57,547 bases of DNA, from the NCBI GenBank assembly GCA_964011275.1, contig CAXGOB010000024.1:1-57547 (forward strand), given 5' to 3'. Shown piece by piece: positions 44,969 to 54,714 of the stretch. This stretch comes from UBA7328 sp002471345 (GTDB lineage: Bacteria; Bacteroidota; Bacteroidia; Chitinophagales; Saprospiraceae). Positions within the stretch are counted from its first letter, which is position 1; every line of letters begins with the position of its first letter. The translations under genes were made by a program, and so were the position numbers. The notes under the pieces were generated by a model. That model was not told the DNA's origin. It did no database searches and was given only the letters and a program-made list of their open reading frames with translations.

Positions 44969-47900
44969 TTATAAAATTACATGAGGTGAATGGCCCACTT
45001 TTTTTCGATAATCCAATGATTTCGTTTTCAGAGTCTCATCTAATACTTCAGGAAAATCAGTCGACAAAAGATCCTCCAAAGTGTATCCTTTACTATACCA
45101 TACATTTGTGATGAGTTTGTTTCTGCATTGTTCTTCAGAGATAATGCGGTAGTGATAACATAATAATATCCCAGTTCTTATATCCTCGTCTCTCAATTCA
45201 TCATAATAAGAATTGAGTTTTGTGGGAGTACCCCTTATACTTTCTACTATTCTATTTTCACTATTGTTAATCAACCCTGTAGGATGATGATCAAATACAT
45301 CGCTGAAAATAGATGTCTTGAAAATACACTTTGACTCAATTTTATCATACCGGCATCTAAATTTCCTATGCTTGGACTTTTTATTTTCATGCTTTTTATC
45401 ATGATCCCATCTGTATATTATATTCTCCAATATACTTTTCGGAGATTTTTGTAGGCCATTTGGGCTCATCATGACCCATGGTATTTTAACACAATGAACA
45501 TCCTTAAACTCATTTTCTAAGACATCAAGAATGGTCCTATCTCGATCCTTTTTAGTGGTGATAAATTCATCCACATCCACATATATCATCCATTCGAAGT
45601 TGTCTTTAACTATTCTATATAAATGGTTCACATACTTGGTATTAGTGATGTTTTTCTCAAAATGAATCACTATATCATCGCGCCCCAAGATCCCATCATA
45701 AATAGATTTGTCATCAGAGTCATCATCAATTATATGAATTTGATCAACTCCCTGATTTAAATAGTAATTACAAAACTCTTTAATAAAAAATTCATCTTTG
45801 CACCTAGTGATGAGCCCTAGTTTGAATGGTTCCTTTTTGAATTCGTAAGATTTTCTTTTAAAAGAGAAGACATTTTTATTATTGAAATTTATACTGGCAT
45901 ATACCTCATACTCTGCTAAAGTCCTATGTGTCCCCAACCTCATCAAAGGATGATCTCCGTCACCTCTAATTACAGTTTCGATATGACTCATAGATTTTTG
46001 ATGCAGTTCCTTGACAATGTTTTCGTGTTGGGACTCATAATGCTTCTCCATATTACCCATATCAGAACGATGCCATAAAACATTTTCTTCTGGTGTAAAA
46101 AAATCATATCCATGGGTAAATGCCCTAAGAGATTCTAATACTTCTTCTCCCATATAATATACAGAAGGATCTGGAGAAACATTCCTAGCCCATGTTCCCT
46201 CAGCAAATATGAAACTAGGTTCAAGGGTTGGAATGGTATAACTTTTATTTTCTGAGGGATAGGCCGATTTAGGATTATAATCAAAAAGGTATTCCTCAGT
46301 GATGTTTATTATTTCTGGTATATGTACAATATCTGTACGGCCATTAAATTCCAATTCCATATTATGCCCTCCTTGTAAGGAGAAGGAAAGTGGGAAACAA
46401 GATATTATTGGTTTCTCAGATACTTTTTTTAAGTTGGTTATATTATCAATAAGAATTTGATCCCAATTTTCTCTAAATCGGGAATGAGAGTCAATTTGCA
46501 AAATATACTTTTCATCCTGATAAAATTTAGCAGCCTCATTCCTTGCCCATCCTACTCCTTTTGACTCCAAATGGTCATATTTTACTAATTGTATAGAGTA
46601 TAATTTTGTCAGATCATCTAAATAAGTTTCTGATGCATGAGAACTAATATCGTATTGCCAACATACCCCGAAACTTAAATTGTTCGGATATTTTGCATTT
46701 TTCAAACAACTTTCAATTGTCTCTCGCACATCAAGATCCATATAAGCTGCAATAGTTACAAAAATATTAGAATACCCAAAAACTGGTTTAAATTTCCAAT
46801 TCAGAAATTTCTCCAAATCCTCGAAAGTCCTTTCTCCTTTATGTGTGTATCCAAAAAGATGATGATTCACCAGTTTCATCGAATTGTCTCCCTTCAGATT
46901 TGGATTAAACTCCTTATACCTTATACCTGTTTCTTCATTCTTGAAATTATAATTGTGCCAGACACAACATTCAGATGGAGTGAGCAGATTGTACCCTCTT
47001 AAAAAACTAAGATGAGTCATCAAATCTTCCTCCCCATTGAATATTATTTCATCAGATAACTCTATATCCTTGACCCATCTGCCAGGAGCAAATACAAATC
47101 CTGCCGCACACCAGTTACTTGGTTTTAGTTCATAATCATTAAGTTGCCTAGAGTTGCCAGGTCGCAACCTGTTTTCTTCTCGGTTATCCGTTAAAAATTT
47201 TCTAATGATAAGGGGACTATTATTTTCTAGTTTCAGGTATGAATAATCATTGTCTGATATCTCAAAGCTGTTTGGATAAGTTGTAATCACCGCATTCGGC
47301 GACTCTATACTGTGGTACTGGTTTACAAGGATATTGTCCCAATTTTGTTTGAATCTAGAATGTGCATCAATCTGCAAAAAGAAATCTTCTCCATCAAAAA
47401 GTTCTCTTTTGATGCAGTTACGAGCCCATACTACTCCTTTCGCATCCTCTTTATTTGTGAATTTTACTTTCAAATTTGGGTAGTTTTCAGCAAGAAGGGT
47501 TTGATAGGTTTCTGTTGTATCCTGAAGATGCACCCCAAATACTACTCTAGATATATCCGCTGCACATTCTATTGCACTTTTTATTGTTTCATCCAGTTGA
47601 GTATCCATGAATGAAGCTATTGAAACAAATATTGTCTCTTTTTTAAAATTCCAACTGCACTTATATTCCCTTGCCCAATTCGCAATAAAACGATTGTCTT
47701 CTTTAAAATCACATTGATCTATAGCGCTAAATGCTTCTCCATTGAGATAATACTTATTGTCCGAAATATCATCCATGTACCCTCTCATTCTGAATATATA
47801 GGAAGAGAGAGTAGATAGTTTCATTCCTACGAATTTGATCGCCCTAGTACAAATAAATTGTTCTATAATTGGAATCAAATTAACATCCTTAGGATGTGTA

Positions 47901-49519
47901 TCTATCCTATCCGCTATCTCTTGATAAAATACTAAAGTATATTGCTCCGCCAATGGTTTGAAAAAATCGGAATCACGATGATCTGTTGCAATATAAAGTG
48001 TACTATATATTGGAACAATATCTAAAAGTTTTTCGGCAATTTCTTCACAGGAAATAAACAAATCCTTGTACTGAAAATCATTTCTTCTTATATGGATCGC
48101 ATAGTAAGTAAGGTCTCCTATATAATTAATAAATTCCCAAGCTATATTAAAAATGTCGCTTCTGTATACTACATGATTTGCTATGAGCTTTTTAAGCTCT
48201 TCATCTTTAGAAGAGTATATACATTGGTAAAAAGATCCTAGTAAATTTCCATCTAAATACAAGTGGTCCGAATCATCAAATATTTCACGTGAATCTAAGA
48301 CAGTTCTCCCTTTAGTAAACCATTCAGGAACTACCATTTTTTCAAAGTTCACAATATTAGCTACACAATCATAATCGACAATTTTGCTGATATTTCTAAC
48401 TTTCTTATCGTCTACTTCTATTCCGTTTTCATTACAAAAAGCGGAATATTCGATTCTTTTTATTCCAAGGTTATCTACATCAAAAAAGTCCGACAAATTA
48501 GACGATCCTTCTAATAAGTACATTTCATAAGTTGGAGGAAGAACCAAAGAACGATTAGAGAGATAAGCCAGGCATACTGCTAATTCCAATGACATTCTGA
48601 TATTATTAAATCCCCCTGACCATGGTTTTAATATTAATGTACCCTTATCACCGTTGTACCCTTTGAATAAATTATCAAAATTCCACTTCAAATGATAAAT
48701 AAAATCCGTCCTTTCTTGTGATATGTTCACTAAGAGTTGTTTATCAGTTTGATGCTTTGCAGTATGTATTTCTATGTTTTGATCTTGGTGAAAAGTATAG
48801 TCTTGTTTGAAAAATATCTTTTTCCCTTTTTCAGATTCTATTATGTTTGGAAAATGAATAATAGGACTTGGCTCTTGTCCTTCATTTTGTCTCCAGGCTG
48901 TACAAACTCCTAATCTAGGTATGTAATTCACACTTATACCATTATTATCAGCAGCATAATCTAAGGCCCACATGTCAGATTCCCAGGCTTTGATTTCTTT
49001 ACGTATTCTAAAACAGTACTGCTTAAAATCATCTTTTATTCTTTGCAACGTATCAAACCGTAAAGCAAATGGATACATAAAGGCCATTTCTTTCTGTGGC
49101 CAGTTATCGAGGGATCTATAACCTATCCATTGTTGACCAATAATTTCTTTTTCTTTGGGTTTAAGGACTACTGGTTCCAAAAAAATCATATCTGGATCCA
49201 AAAAAAGAAGTACATCTTCTTTTTCAAAAGGGTAAAACTCCGCTATCCAATTAAAGGATTCATACTTGTTAGGAATACCTCCCCACCAATCATCATGTTC
49301 TTCTTTCCACTTATGAGCCCAATCAGGTAATGAAATTAGCTCTACGTCATCATCCTGATCAAAATCAATATTTGTAGATTCATTTTTATGGATTTCATCC
49401 TCTGAAAGTAAGATAATGAGTTTCCCAGGTTGTTTTGCTTTTTTTCGTGACCAATCTAATAATCTTAGCTGCCAAGCTTGATAATCACATCTACTGGAGC
49501 TGACAATGATATATAGCAT
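44969..49519 (-). CDS. Five-module glycosyltransferase (HPAT-like, fucosyltransferase-like, two GT60-like, GT92/GT2-like)
   Basis: 1516 residues. About 1-245: similar to plant hydroxyproline O-arabinosyltransferase / peptidyl-serine galactosyltransferase, with VLLFLDPDMIFLEP (Asp108, Asp110). 293-600: O-fucosyltransferase-like, with GGFNNIRMSLELA, YAIHIRRNDFQ and LYIATDHRD. 626-890 and 913-1185: two copies of a GT60-type module (Skp1 hydroxyproline GlcNAc-transferase family), each with the WARN segment, FFLQIDAHSRF or YILQIDSHSRF, and a FVFAPGRW or FIFAEGTW segment. 1231-1500: a GT2/GT92-like domain with ITRCKDEFFIKEF and YVDVDEF. There is no signal peptide or membrane helix. The start ATG shares one base with the stop of the prolyl hydroxylase gene (TAATG), so hydroxylation and glycosylation are translationally coupled. 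Confidence 0.8.
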   Translation of the reverse strand: MLYIIVSSSRCDYQAWQLRLLDWSRKKAKQPGKLIILLSEDEIHKNESTNIDFDQDDDVELISLPDWAHKWKEEHDDWWGGIPNKYESFNWIAEFYPFEKEDVLLFLDPDMIFLEPVVLKPKEKEIIGQQWIGYRSLDNWPQKEMAFMYPFALRFDTLQRIKDDFKQYCFRIRKEIKAWESDMWALDYAADNNGISVNYIPRLGVCTAWRQNEGQEPSPIIHFPNIIESEKGKKIFFKQDYTFHQDQNIEIHTAKHQTDKQLLVNISQERTDFIYHLKWNFDNLFKGYNGDKGTLILKPWSGGFNNIRMSLELAVCLAYLSNRSLVLPPTYEMYLLEGSSNLSDFFDVDNLGIKRIEYSAFCNENGIEVDDKKVRNISKIVDYDCVANIVNFEKMVVPEWFTKGRTVLDSREIFDDSDHLYLDGNLLGSFYQCIYSSKDEELKKLIANHVVYRSDIFNIAWEFINYIGDLTYYAIHIRRNDFQYKDLFISCEEIAEKLLDIVPIYSTLYIATDHRDSDFFKPLAEQYTLVFYQEIADRIDTHPKDVNLIPIIEQFICTRAIKFVGMKLSTLSSYIFRMRGYMDDISDNKYYLNGEAFSAIDQCDFKEDNRFIANWAREYKCSWNFKKETIFVSIASFMDTQLDETIKSAIECAADISRVVFGVHLQDTTETYQTLLAENYPNLKVKFTNKEDAKGVVWARNCIKRELFDGEDFFLQIDAHSRFKQNWDNILVNQYHSIESPNAVITTYPNSFEISDNDYSYLKLENNSPLIIRKFLTDNREENRLRPGNSRQLNDYELKPSNWCAAGFVFAPGRWVKDIELSDEIIFNGEEDLMTHLSFLRGYNLLTPSECCVWHNYNFKNEETGIRYKEFNPNLKGDNSMKLVNHHLFGYTHKGERTFEDLEKFLNWKFKPVFGYSNIFVTIAAYMDLDVRETIESCLKNAKYPNNLSFGVCWQYDISSHASETYLDDLTKLYSIQLVKYDHLESKGVGWARNEAAKFYQDEKYILQIDSHSRFRENWDQILIDNITNLKKVSEKPIISCFPLSFSLQGGHNMELEFNGRTDIVHIPEIINITEEYLFDYNPKSAYPSENKSYTIPTLEPSFIFAEGTWARNVSPDPSVYYMGEEVLESLRAFTHGYDFFTPEENVLWHRSDMGNMEKHYESQHENIVKELHQKSMSHIETVIRGDGDHPLMRLGTHRTLAEYEVYASINFNNKNVFSFKRKSYEFKKEPFKLGLITRCKDEFFIKEFCNYYLNQGVDQIHIIDDDSDDKSIYDGILGRDDIVIHFEKNITNTKYVNHLYRIVKDNFEWMIYVDVDEFITTKKDRDRTILDVLENEFKDVHCVKIPWVMMSPNGLQKSPKSILENIIYRWDHDKKHENKKSKHRKFRCRYDKIESKCIFKTSIFSDVFDHHPTGLINNSENRIVESIRGTPTKLNSYYDELRDEDIRTGILLCYHYRIISEEQCRNKLITNVWYSKGYTLEDLLSTDFPEVLDETLKTKSLDYRKKVGHSPHVIL

Positions 49520-50808
49520 TAATTCACATTTACGAAATGCACGAATAAATTAGAATAGTAATCTCCTTTCAGTGGTTTCACCCTGCCATGGCTTAATATA
49601 GCACTTTCATATAAAGCCATTTCCCCGGGTTCTAAAAACACTTCATGTTCATTACCCTGATGATCATCTATCTGAAGGCCCCAAGGCTCATCGACTTTCT
49701 GAGCCACATTCAGAATAGCGCTCACTATTCTGGTTTCATATCCATCAGTATGCTTTTTAAGCGAAGCCCCTCTTTTATAAGACCTAATTCCATAACAATA
49801 TGTAGGCTCAATCTGCCTCCCTACCCATTCTTGCAGAATGCCTTCTATTCCATTGAAAATTTCAACTTTTAATTGATCCGTCAGGGGTATCATCTCTGTA
49901 GGATAGTAAGTTTCTTTGCTTTTAATAAAGTCTGAAAGATGATCTGTGTTATCAGACGGATCAAATTCTGGTGTGGCAACCATTTTTCCATTGTTATAAA
50001 AATTCAAAATATCTTGAAATAAACCTTGAGGAATTCGATCTTTTTTGAATCCTGTAGAGGTCAAAGCAGGTATGTCCTCTATAGTTTTGTATCTCGCATG
50101 GGGAACCCCATTGACATATTCAATTTTTACTGGTTCTGTATTAGAGTTGACCTCACTCTGGGTATGTGACTCTTTTGACTGATCCTGAACATTTCTTCTT
50201 TCGTCTTCTCTTTGGTTATAGACATTCTCTCTAAACCATTTTGTAACAATCATTTTCTCTCCATTGACTACAGGTCTTCCTGAATGTAGAGTGTTTGGGT
50301 TTTCACTTCCTCGGCCATGCGAATTTCGCCAAAACAATGCAGTACCTTTTTGTGGAGCAAAGGATTTTCCGATTGATGAAAATTCTGTATGTCCTCCTTC
50401 CTCAACGTCATTAAGATAAATCATAGATGTCCAAGTCCTCTGGCCACTCGAAAGACAATGATGTTCTAAAGCATGATCATCAAAATAGTCCATGTGATCA
50501 CCATAAAATTCTCCAGTATTATAGAGCTGACCTTGTAAAGGTTCTCCATGAGATAGAGGTACTTGTACTACCTCAGATATTCTTTCATTTATTTTACTAA
50601 CAATTAAATCATTGTTGCTTAAAAATGCACTTTTGCTTGTTCTGGCTTCATTAAACACTTTGCCGTCCTTACTATTTCCGGACACAGTAGATCTTTGGTT
50701 GTTTTTTTTTATCATCTGACATAGATGATTACATTCACTAATGTCTAGGAAATTATTAATAAGAAAAATTTCTACTCCTTGAAGATTGAAGACATCTGTC
50801 CTATTCAT
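49519..50808 (-). CDS. Tandem 2-oxoglutarate/Fe(II) dioxygenase, prolyl 4-hydroxylase-like
   Basis: 429 residues with two oxygenase domains. The first is P4H-like: GDHMDYF gives His105 and Asp107, NTLHSGRPV gives the distal His175, and the following KMIVTKW supplies the Lys that binds 2-oxoglutarate. The second (about 270-429) has KKHTDGYETRIVS with His353 and Asp355, and LSHGRVKP with His407, ending NLFVHFVN. The facial triads of both look intact. Prolyl 4-hydroxylases make 4-hydroxyproline, the acceptor for HPAT, GT60 and GT77 families, which are encoded next door. There is no signal peptide, so the reaction is cytoplasmic, as in Dictyostelium Skp1 rather than in collagen. It lies 38 bases after the smaller oxygenase gene. 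Confidence 0.88.
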   Translation of the reverse strand: MNRTDVFNLQGVEIFLINNFLDISECNHLCQMIKKNNQRSTVSGNSKDGKVFNEARTSKSAFLSNNDLIVSKINERISEVVQVPLSHGEPLQGQLYNTGEFYGDHMDYFDDHALEHHCLSSGQRTWTSMIYLNDVEEGGHTEFSSIGKSFAPQKGTALFWRNSHGRGSENPNTLHSGRPVVNGEKMIVTKWFRENVYNQREDERRNVQDQSKESHTQSEVNSNTEPVKIEYVNGVPHARYKTIEDIPALTSTGFKKDRIPQGLFQDILNFYNNGKMVATPEFDPSDNTDHLSDFIKSKETYYPTEMIPLTDQLKVEIFNGIEGILQEWVGRQIEPTYCYGIRSYKRGASLKKHTDGYETRIVSAILNVAQKVDEPWGLQIDDHQGNEHEVFLEPGEMALYESAILSHGRVKPLKGDYYSNLFVHFVNVN

Positions 50809-50846
50809 TAGTTAAAGAGTTTTCAACTTGATAAAAAAATCATTTC

Positions 50847-51458
50847 CTATTTGAAGGAAGGTCCCCCTACCCAAGAAACTATAGAGGTTCTAGTACCCGA
50901 AATCACAGGATATATCTTATTCAAAAGAAAAGATGGATAAACTACAGCATCACCTGCAGAAAGTTTCACTTTATTTTCAGAAGGGCCCATAAGCAAAGAA
51001 AACTCCCCCCCATTATAGTCACCATTTAATACACACTCTATGGTCAGTTTTCTATTGGATGATAAACCTTCATTTCCTACATCTATATGCCAATCATAGT
51101 GGCCTCTGCTACTTTGATCCCCTACATATTCACTATACTGAATAAATTCGTTAATGCCATACAATTCAAAATTCCACAACATAGTATTCAGCTCGTCGAC
51201 CTTATTCATGAGCTTTGTATATAACCACCAATTAGCATTATTCCACTCTAACCATTTTATTTGTGACTGCCTCAATATGATATTTTGATCTGAGTTTCCA
51301 CCTTGAATTCTAGCATCTTGGTATGAAAAATTTTGCGCTATTTCTTTTACTGCATTAATCTCATGAGCATGCAAAAATTGGGGTATAAATTGCACTTGGG
51401 AAACGGGGACATTTGTTCTCGATTTTAAGAGGTTGAAGTTGTTAAACATGTTGCTCAT
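50847..51458 (-). CDS. 2OG-Fe(II) oxygenase-like protein lacking the distal His
   Basis: 203 residues, PiuC-like fold. YDWHIDVG supplies His124 and Asp126, then GGEFSLLMG and the distal strand AGDAVVYPSFLLNKIYPVISGTR. In relatives the distal strand carries the third iron ligand (PSFLLHxVxPV); here it is Asn180, while the following Arg in SGTRTSIVSW that binds 2-oxoglutarate is kept. The protein may bind iron weakly, work as a halogenase-like or modified enzyme, or act as a non-catalytic partner of the tandem hydroxylase. It is the first gene of the minus-strand operon 51458-42097, divergent from the epimerase gene (145-base gap that should hold both promoters). Confidence 0.75.
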   Translation of the reverse strand: MSNMFNNFNLLKSRTNVPVSQVQFIPQFLHAHEINAVKEIAQNFSYQDARIQGGNSDQNIILRQSQIKWLEWNNANWWLYTKLMNKVDELNTMLWNFELYGINEFIQYSEYVGDQSSRGHYDWHIDVGNEGLSSNRKLTIECVLNGDYNGGEFSLLMGPSENKVKLSAGDAVVYPSFLLNKIYPVISGTRTSIVSWVGGPSFK

Positions 51459-51603
51459 TTATGATCCCACAATTTATTAAAATTAAAGCAAAAGAAAATT
51501 ATTGATTCCAAAAACCTAAATTTGTCTGTCAAGGTTATTTGTTTAATATATTTTCTATTCTGATTCAAAAAACCTAGACTCTAAAAGATAAATTTCAACA
51601 TTA

Positions 51604-52572
51604 ATGAAGAGGATTTTGGTATGTGGCTCTGGCGGTTTTATCGGAGGACATCTGACTAAAAAACTCAAAGAAGAAGGTCATTGGGTCAGGGGTATCGATT
51701 TAAAAAATAATGATTTCAATAATGATCATTCTGATGAGTTTGTACTTGGAGACTTAAGAAACCCAAAAACATGCCTAGAAGTATCTGAAGGGATCCATGA
51801 AGTATACCAACTGGCCGCAGACATGGGCGGAGCTGGGTATTTATTCTCAGGAAAAAATGATGCTGATGTTATGCACAATTCCGCCCTTGTCAATATCAAC
51901 ATTCTAAATAGTGCTCGAATCAAGAAAATCAATAGAATATTTTATTCCTCGTCTGCCTGTGTATATCCAGAATTCAATCAAGAAGATCCTAGCAATCCAA
52001 TATGCTCTGAACACACTGTATATCCCTCACAGCCAGATAGTGAATATGGGTGGGAAAAACTATTTAGTGAAAGATTATATCATAGCTTTTCAAGAAACTA
52101 TGACATAGAGGTTAGGATAGCCCGATTTCATAACATTTTTGGTGAGATGGGCACTTGGACAGGAGGTAAAGAAAAAGCACCAGCCGCTATATGCAGAAAA
52201 GTTGCAGAAGCTGATGAAGATTCCTCAATTGAAATATGGGGAGATGGAAATCAGACTCGATCATTCCTACATATTGATGAGTGTATAGAAGGAGTATATC
52301 GTTTGATGAATTCTGAATGTCAAGTTCCCGTCAATATAGGCTCAGATGAACTTATCAGTATCAATGATTTTGCGAGAATGGTGATACAAATTTCAGGGAA
52401 GACGCTAAAACTAAAGCACATAGATGGTCCATTAGGTGTAAGAGGTCGCAATTCTGATAATCGATTGATCAAATCTCAATTAGGATGGGCTCCCAACTTG
52501 TCCTTAGGCATAGGTGTAGAAAAAGTCTACCAATGGGTCAACAAACAAGTTCAAATCAACAAGCTATCATGA
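51604..52572 (+). CDS. GDP-mannose 3,5-epimerase-like NAD-dependent epimerase
   Basis: 322 residues, extended SDR. The NAD loop is VCGSGGFIGGHL; then ADMGGAGYLFS, SSACVYPEF with Cys119, and YGWEK with Tyr148 and Lys152 as the catalytic dyad. RFHNIFGEMGTWTGGKEKAPAA and WGDGNQTRSFLHIDECIEG closely follow plant GDP-mannose 3,5-epimerase, which converts GDP-mannose to GDP-L-galactose. The match in the substrate loop (GTWxGGxEKAPAA) is specific. In this island it should supply a GDP-hexose donor for the fucosyltransferase-like modules (inference). It stands first in a plus-strand pair with the GT77-like gene, 69 bases apart. Confidence 0.85.
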   Translation: MKRILVCGSGGFIGGHLTKKLKEEGHWVRGIDLKNNDFNNDHSDEFVLGDLRNPKTCLEVSEGIHEVYQLAADMGGAGYLFSGKNDADVMHNSALVNINILNSARIKKINRIFYSSSACVYPEFNQEDPSNPICSEHTVYPSQPDSEYGWEKLFSERLYHSFSRNYDIEVRIARFHNIFGEMGTWTGGKEKAPAAICRKVAEADEDSSIEIWGDGNQTRSFLHIDECIEGVYRLMNSECQVPVNIGSDELISINDFARMVIQISGKTLKLKHIDGPLGVRGRNSDNRLIKSQLGWAPNLSLGIGVEKVYQWVNKQVQINKLS

Positions 52573-52641
52573 TTTGTAGATCTAATTTTTCGAATGTATT
52601 CTGATAACCTCATTTAAGAGCCTCTACAAAAATCTATAGAA

Positions 52642-53844
52642 ATGAAAATTAGATTCCCCTCTGGAGATATCAAGAACTATAACCACTCATTATCAGTAAT
52701 AAGAGGATTACTTGCAGCTAATTTCAACATTCATCCTACCCAACAGTTCTATTTTCTTAACGGAAAATATATAGAAAACACACAAATGGAGTTAGATCAC
52801 AATCAAGTCCTCGATTTAGCCATTGGAGTATTGAGTAAGTATGCCGTTTGTAACCAAACCGTTGTTCATGCACTTGAGAAATTGTCTATTCTACCATTAG
52901 TGACTCCTTCATCGCAAATTGCTTCAAGAAAACTAAATGATCTGAACACATTATTAAGATTTTATAATGGAGAATATATTTACCACAAAAATCCTGAGCT
53001 TGAAAAAGGAACCAAAGAAAAAGCAATGTCGTTTTATGAAAAATATGACGAATTCAAAACAAAGAGATTAAAAAGAATAAAGGAATTCTGTGATGGACAG
53101 GATTCAAAAACAATGATTATTAGCACTTTTAATCATCCTTATACTATATTATTCAAAAACTTTATAGCCTCATGCAAAGAAAACAATATTAATATCCCTA
53201 AAAATCTCTTAATATTTCCTATGGACCAAGATGCACATCATTCTTGTAGAAAGAGTGGTATCCGCTCATTGTTCATGAAAGGTTCGTATGGGACCACTAC
53301 AAGTAGTCATAAGGTATATGGAGATGGAGATTTTAGGATATGTATGTTTATGAAGAATGCTATAGTTAAAGATATATTGGATTTAGGTTATAATGTTTTA
53401 TTTATGGACATGGATATGATATGGCTTAAAAACCCATTGCCATATTTGACAAACCTATCTGAGCTTTATGAATATGATTTTATGTTTATGTTTGACGGTA
53501 TAAATCCAAGATTTCAACCTTTGTATTACAATTCAGGATTTTTTTACATCAGAAACACGGATTTCTCTAGACAGGCATGGAATAAAATATTTGATAATTA
53601 TGACAAGGTCTTTCATTACGGTAGTCAGCAAATGATAGTGAATATGGTCATGAATGTGTATCGCGAAAAAGGTTTAAGAACACATTTACTGGATCCTAAT
53701 AAATTTGTCAACGGGCATCAAATCACACCCAATAAAGGCAATTTCAAACCATCAGAAGACACCTATGCCATTCATGCGAGTTGGACAGCAGGAATAGACC
53801 AAAAAATAAGAAATTTGAAGAGCAATGGATTGTGGTATTTATAA
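52642..53844 (+). CDS. GT77-like nucleotide-sugar transferase with ubiquitin-like N-terminus
   Basis: 400 residues. 125-400 is a GT-A domain of the nucleotide-diphospho-sugar transferase type: TMIISTFNHPYTILFKNFIA, FMDMDMIWLKNPL with Asp256 and Asp258, PLYYNSGFFYIRN, SQQMIVNMVM and HASWTAG. This is the pattern of GT77, which includes plant extensin arabinosyltransferases and Dictyostelium Skp1 galactosyltransferase AgtA. Residues 1-70 look like a beta-grasp domain: IHPTQQFYFLNGKYIENTQ followed by VLDLAIGVL lines up with the ubiquitin core IPPDQQRLIFAGKQLEDG. No Gly-Gly terminus exists, so it is a fused domain, not a conjugated modifier. No signal peptide. Convergent with the GT31-like gene (27-base gap). 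Confidence 0.75.
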   Translation: MKIRFPSGDIKNYNHSLSVIRGLLAANFNIHPTQQFYFLNGKYIENTQMELDHNQVLDLAIGVLSKYAVCNQTVVHALEKLSILPLVTPSSQIASRKLNDLNTLLRFYNGEYIYHKNPELEKGTKEKAMSFYEKYDEFKTKRLKRIKEFCDGQDSKTMIISTFNHPYTILFKNFIASCKENNINIPKNLLIFPMDQDAHHSCRKSGIRSLFMKGSYGTTTSSHKVYGDGDFRICMFMKNAIVKDILDLGYNVLFMDMDMIWLKNPLPYLTNLSELYEYDFMFMFDGINPRFQPLYYNSGFFYIRNTDFSRQAWNKIFDNYDKVFHYGSQQMIVNMVMNVYREKGLRTHLLDPNKFVNGHQITPNKGNFKPSEDTYAIHASWTAGIDQKIRNLKSNGLWYL

Positions 53845-53871
53845 TGCCCCACCATTTTTCAATACTAAGTA

Positions 53872-54684
53872 CTATTTCTGATTCCTCCAAAAAGGACGAC
53901 TCTTAATCTTTTGCCAAAGTTCCTGAGCAATATCAACAGGGAAATGTTGAAGGCGAACATGGCAAAAATTTTCTCTTCCCAACATCTCCACCATCTGATC
54001 GATCCGATTACTTTTAAGTAGTTTCAATGTGAAATTAGGCAAGTATTCATGCTTTTTCATCATTAATCCTATGGACACATCATCAATAATGTCATATCGA
54101 ATCTTTTTCTTATTCTTGACAAGATAACTCACTTCTTCATTACCTAATAGGTAAGCAGACCCACTTATAAATGTATTTCCTGGGTATTCATCTAGCTCTC
54201 CAATCTTTTTAATACTCTTATTCGCCCCAATCTTTCCACGATGTATCAAATCACTTCTTAAAGCGTCATTCCAAATACCACTACCAGAATATATTATCTC
54301 TTCTTTTGTAGATACTAACTTTTCTAAGTTTTGAGTGTGAACCATACTACTCAAATTCGTTCTAAAAAAAACATCGTATTTATCTTTTAAAAGTTCAAAA
54401 GCAAAAATGGTTTTACTCAAAATACCTGGAATAACTTTATGTCCTCCATTACTGGAAAAGAACCCATTAAAATCAATGTTTTCATCCATTATAATGTTCT
54501 CGCTCAAATGTGAAAACAAACTTATATCTGAACCTTTTTCAAAAAGTAAAAAGACATCTATATTTGGTTTTTTCTCATTGGTATACTTTATCATATCTGA
54601 CCAGTATGCACGAAGGTAATGCCGATATACGGCCTGATTCTGAGCCGCAATTACTAAAATTGCTATTTTCTTAATATGTATCAT
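53872..54684 (-). CDS. GT31-like glycosyltransferase
   Basis: 270 residues. KKIAILVIAAQNQAVYRHYLRAYW begins the domain. YDVFFRTNLSSMV replaces the DDDVFV of classical GT31 enzymes, FISGSAYLLGNEEVSYLV matches the acceptor-side 'SG-Y-LS' segment, and YDIIDDVSIGLMM the late acidic DDV motif. Family placement is therefore approximate (GT-A, beta-1,3-galactosyl/Fringe-like). There is no signal peptide. It follows the sulfotransferase gene by 30 bases on the minus strand, so the two are probably co-transcribed and act on the same glycan. Confidence 0.6.
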   Translation of the reverse strand: MIHIKKIAILVIAAQNQAVYRHYLRAYWSDMIKYTNEKKPNIDVFLLFEKGSDISLFSHLSENIIMDENIDFNGFFSSNGGHKVIPGILSKTIFAFELLKDKYDVFFRTNLSSMVHTQNLEKLVSTKEEIIYSGSGIWNDALRSDLIHRGKIGANKSIKKIGELDEYPGNTFISGSAYLLGNEEVSYLVKNKKKIRYDIIDDVSIGLMMKKHEYLPNFTLKLLKSNRIDQMVEMLGRENFCHVRLQHFPVDIAQELWQKIKSRPFWRNQK

Positions 54685-54714
54685 GATTTTCTCTATAAAT
54701 AAACTGGAATGTCT

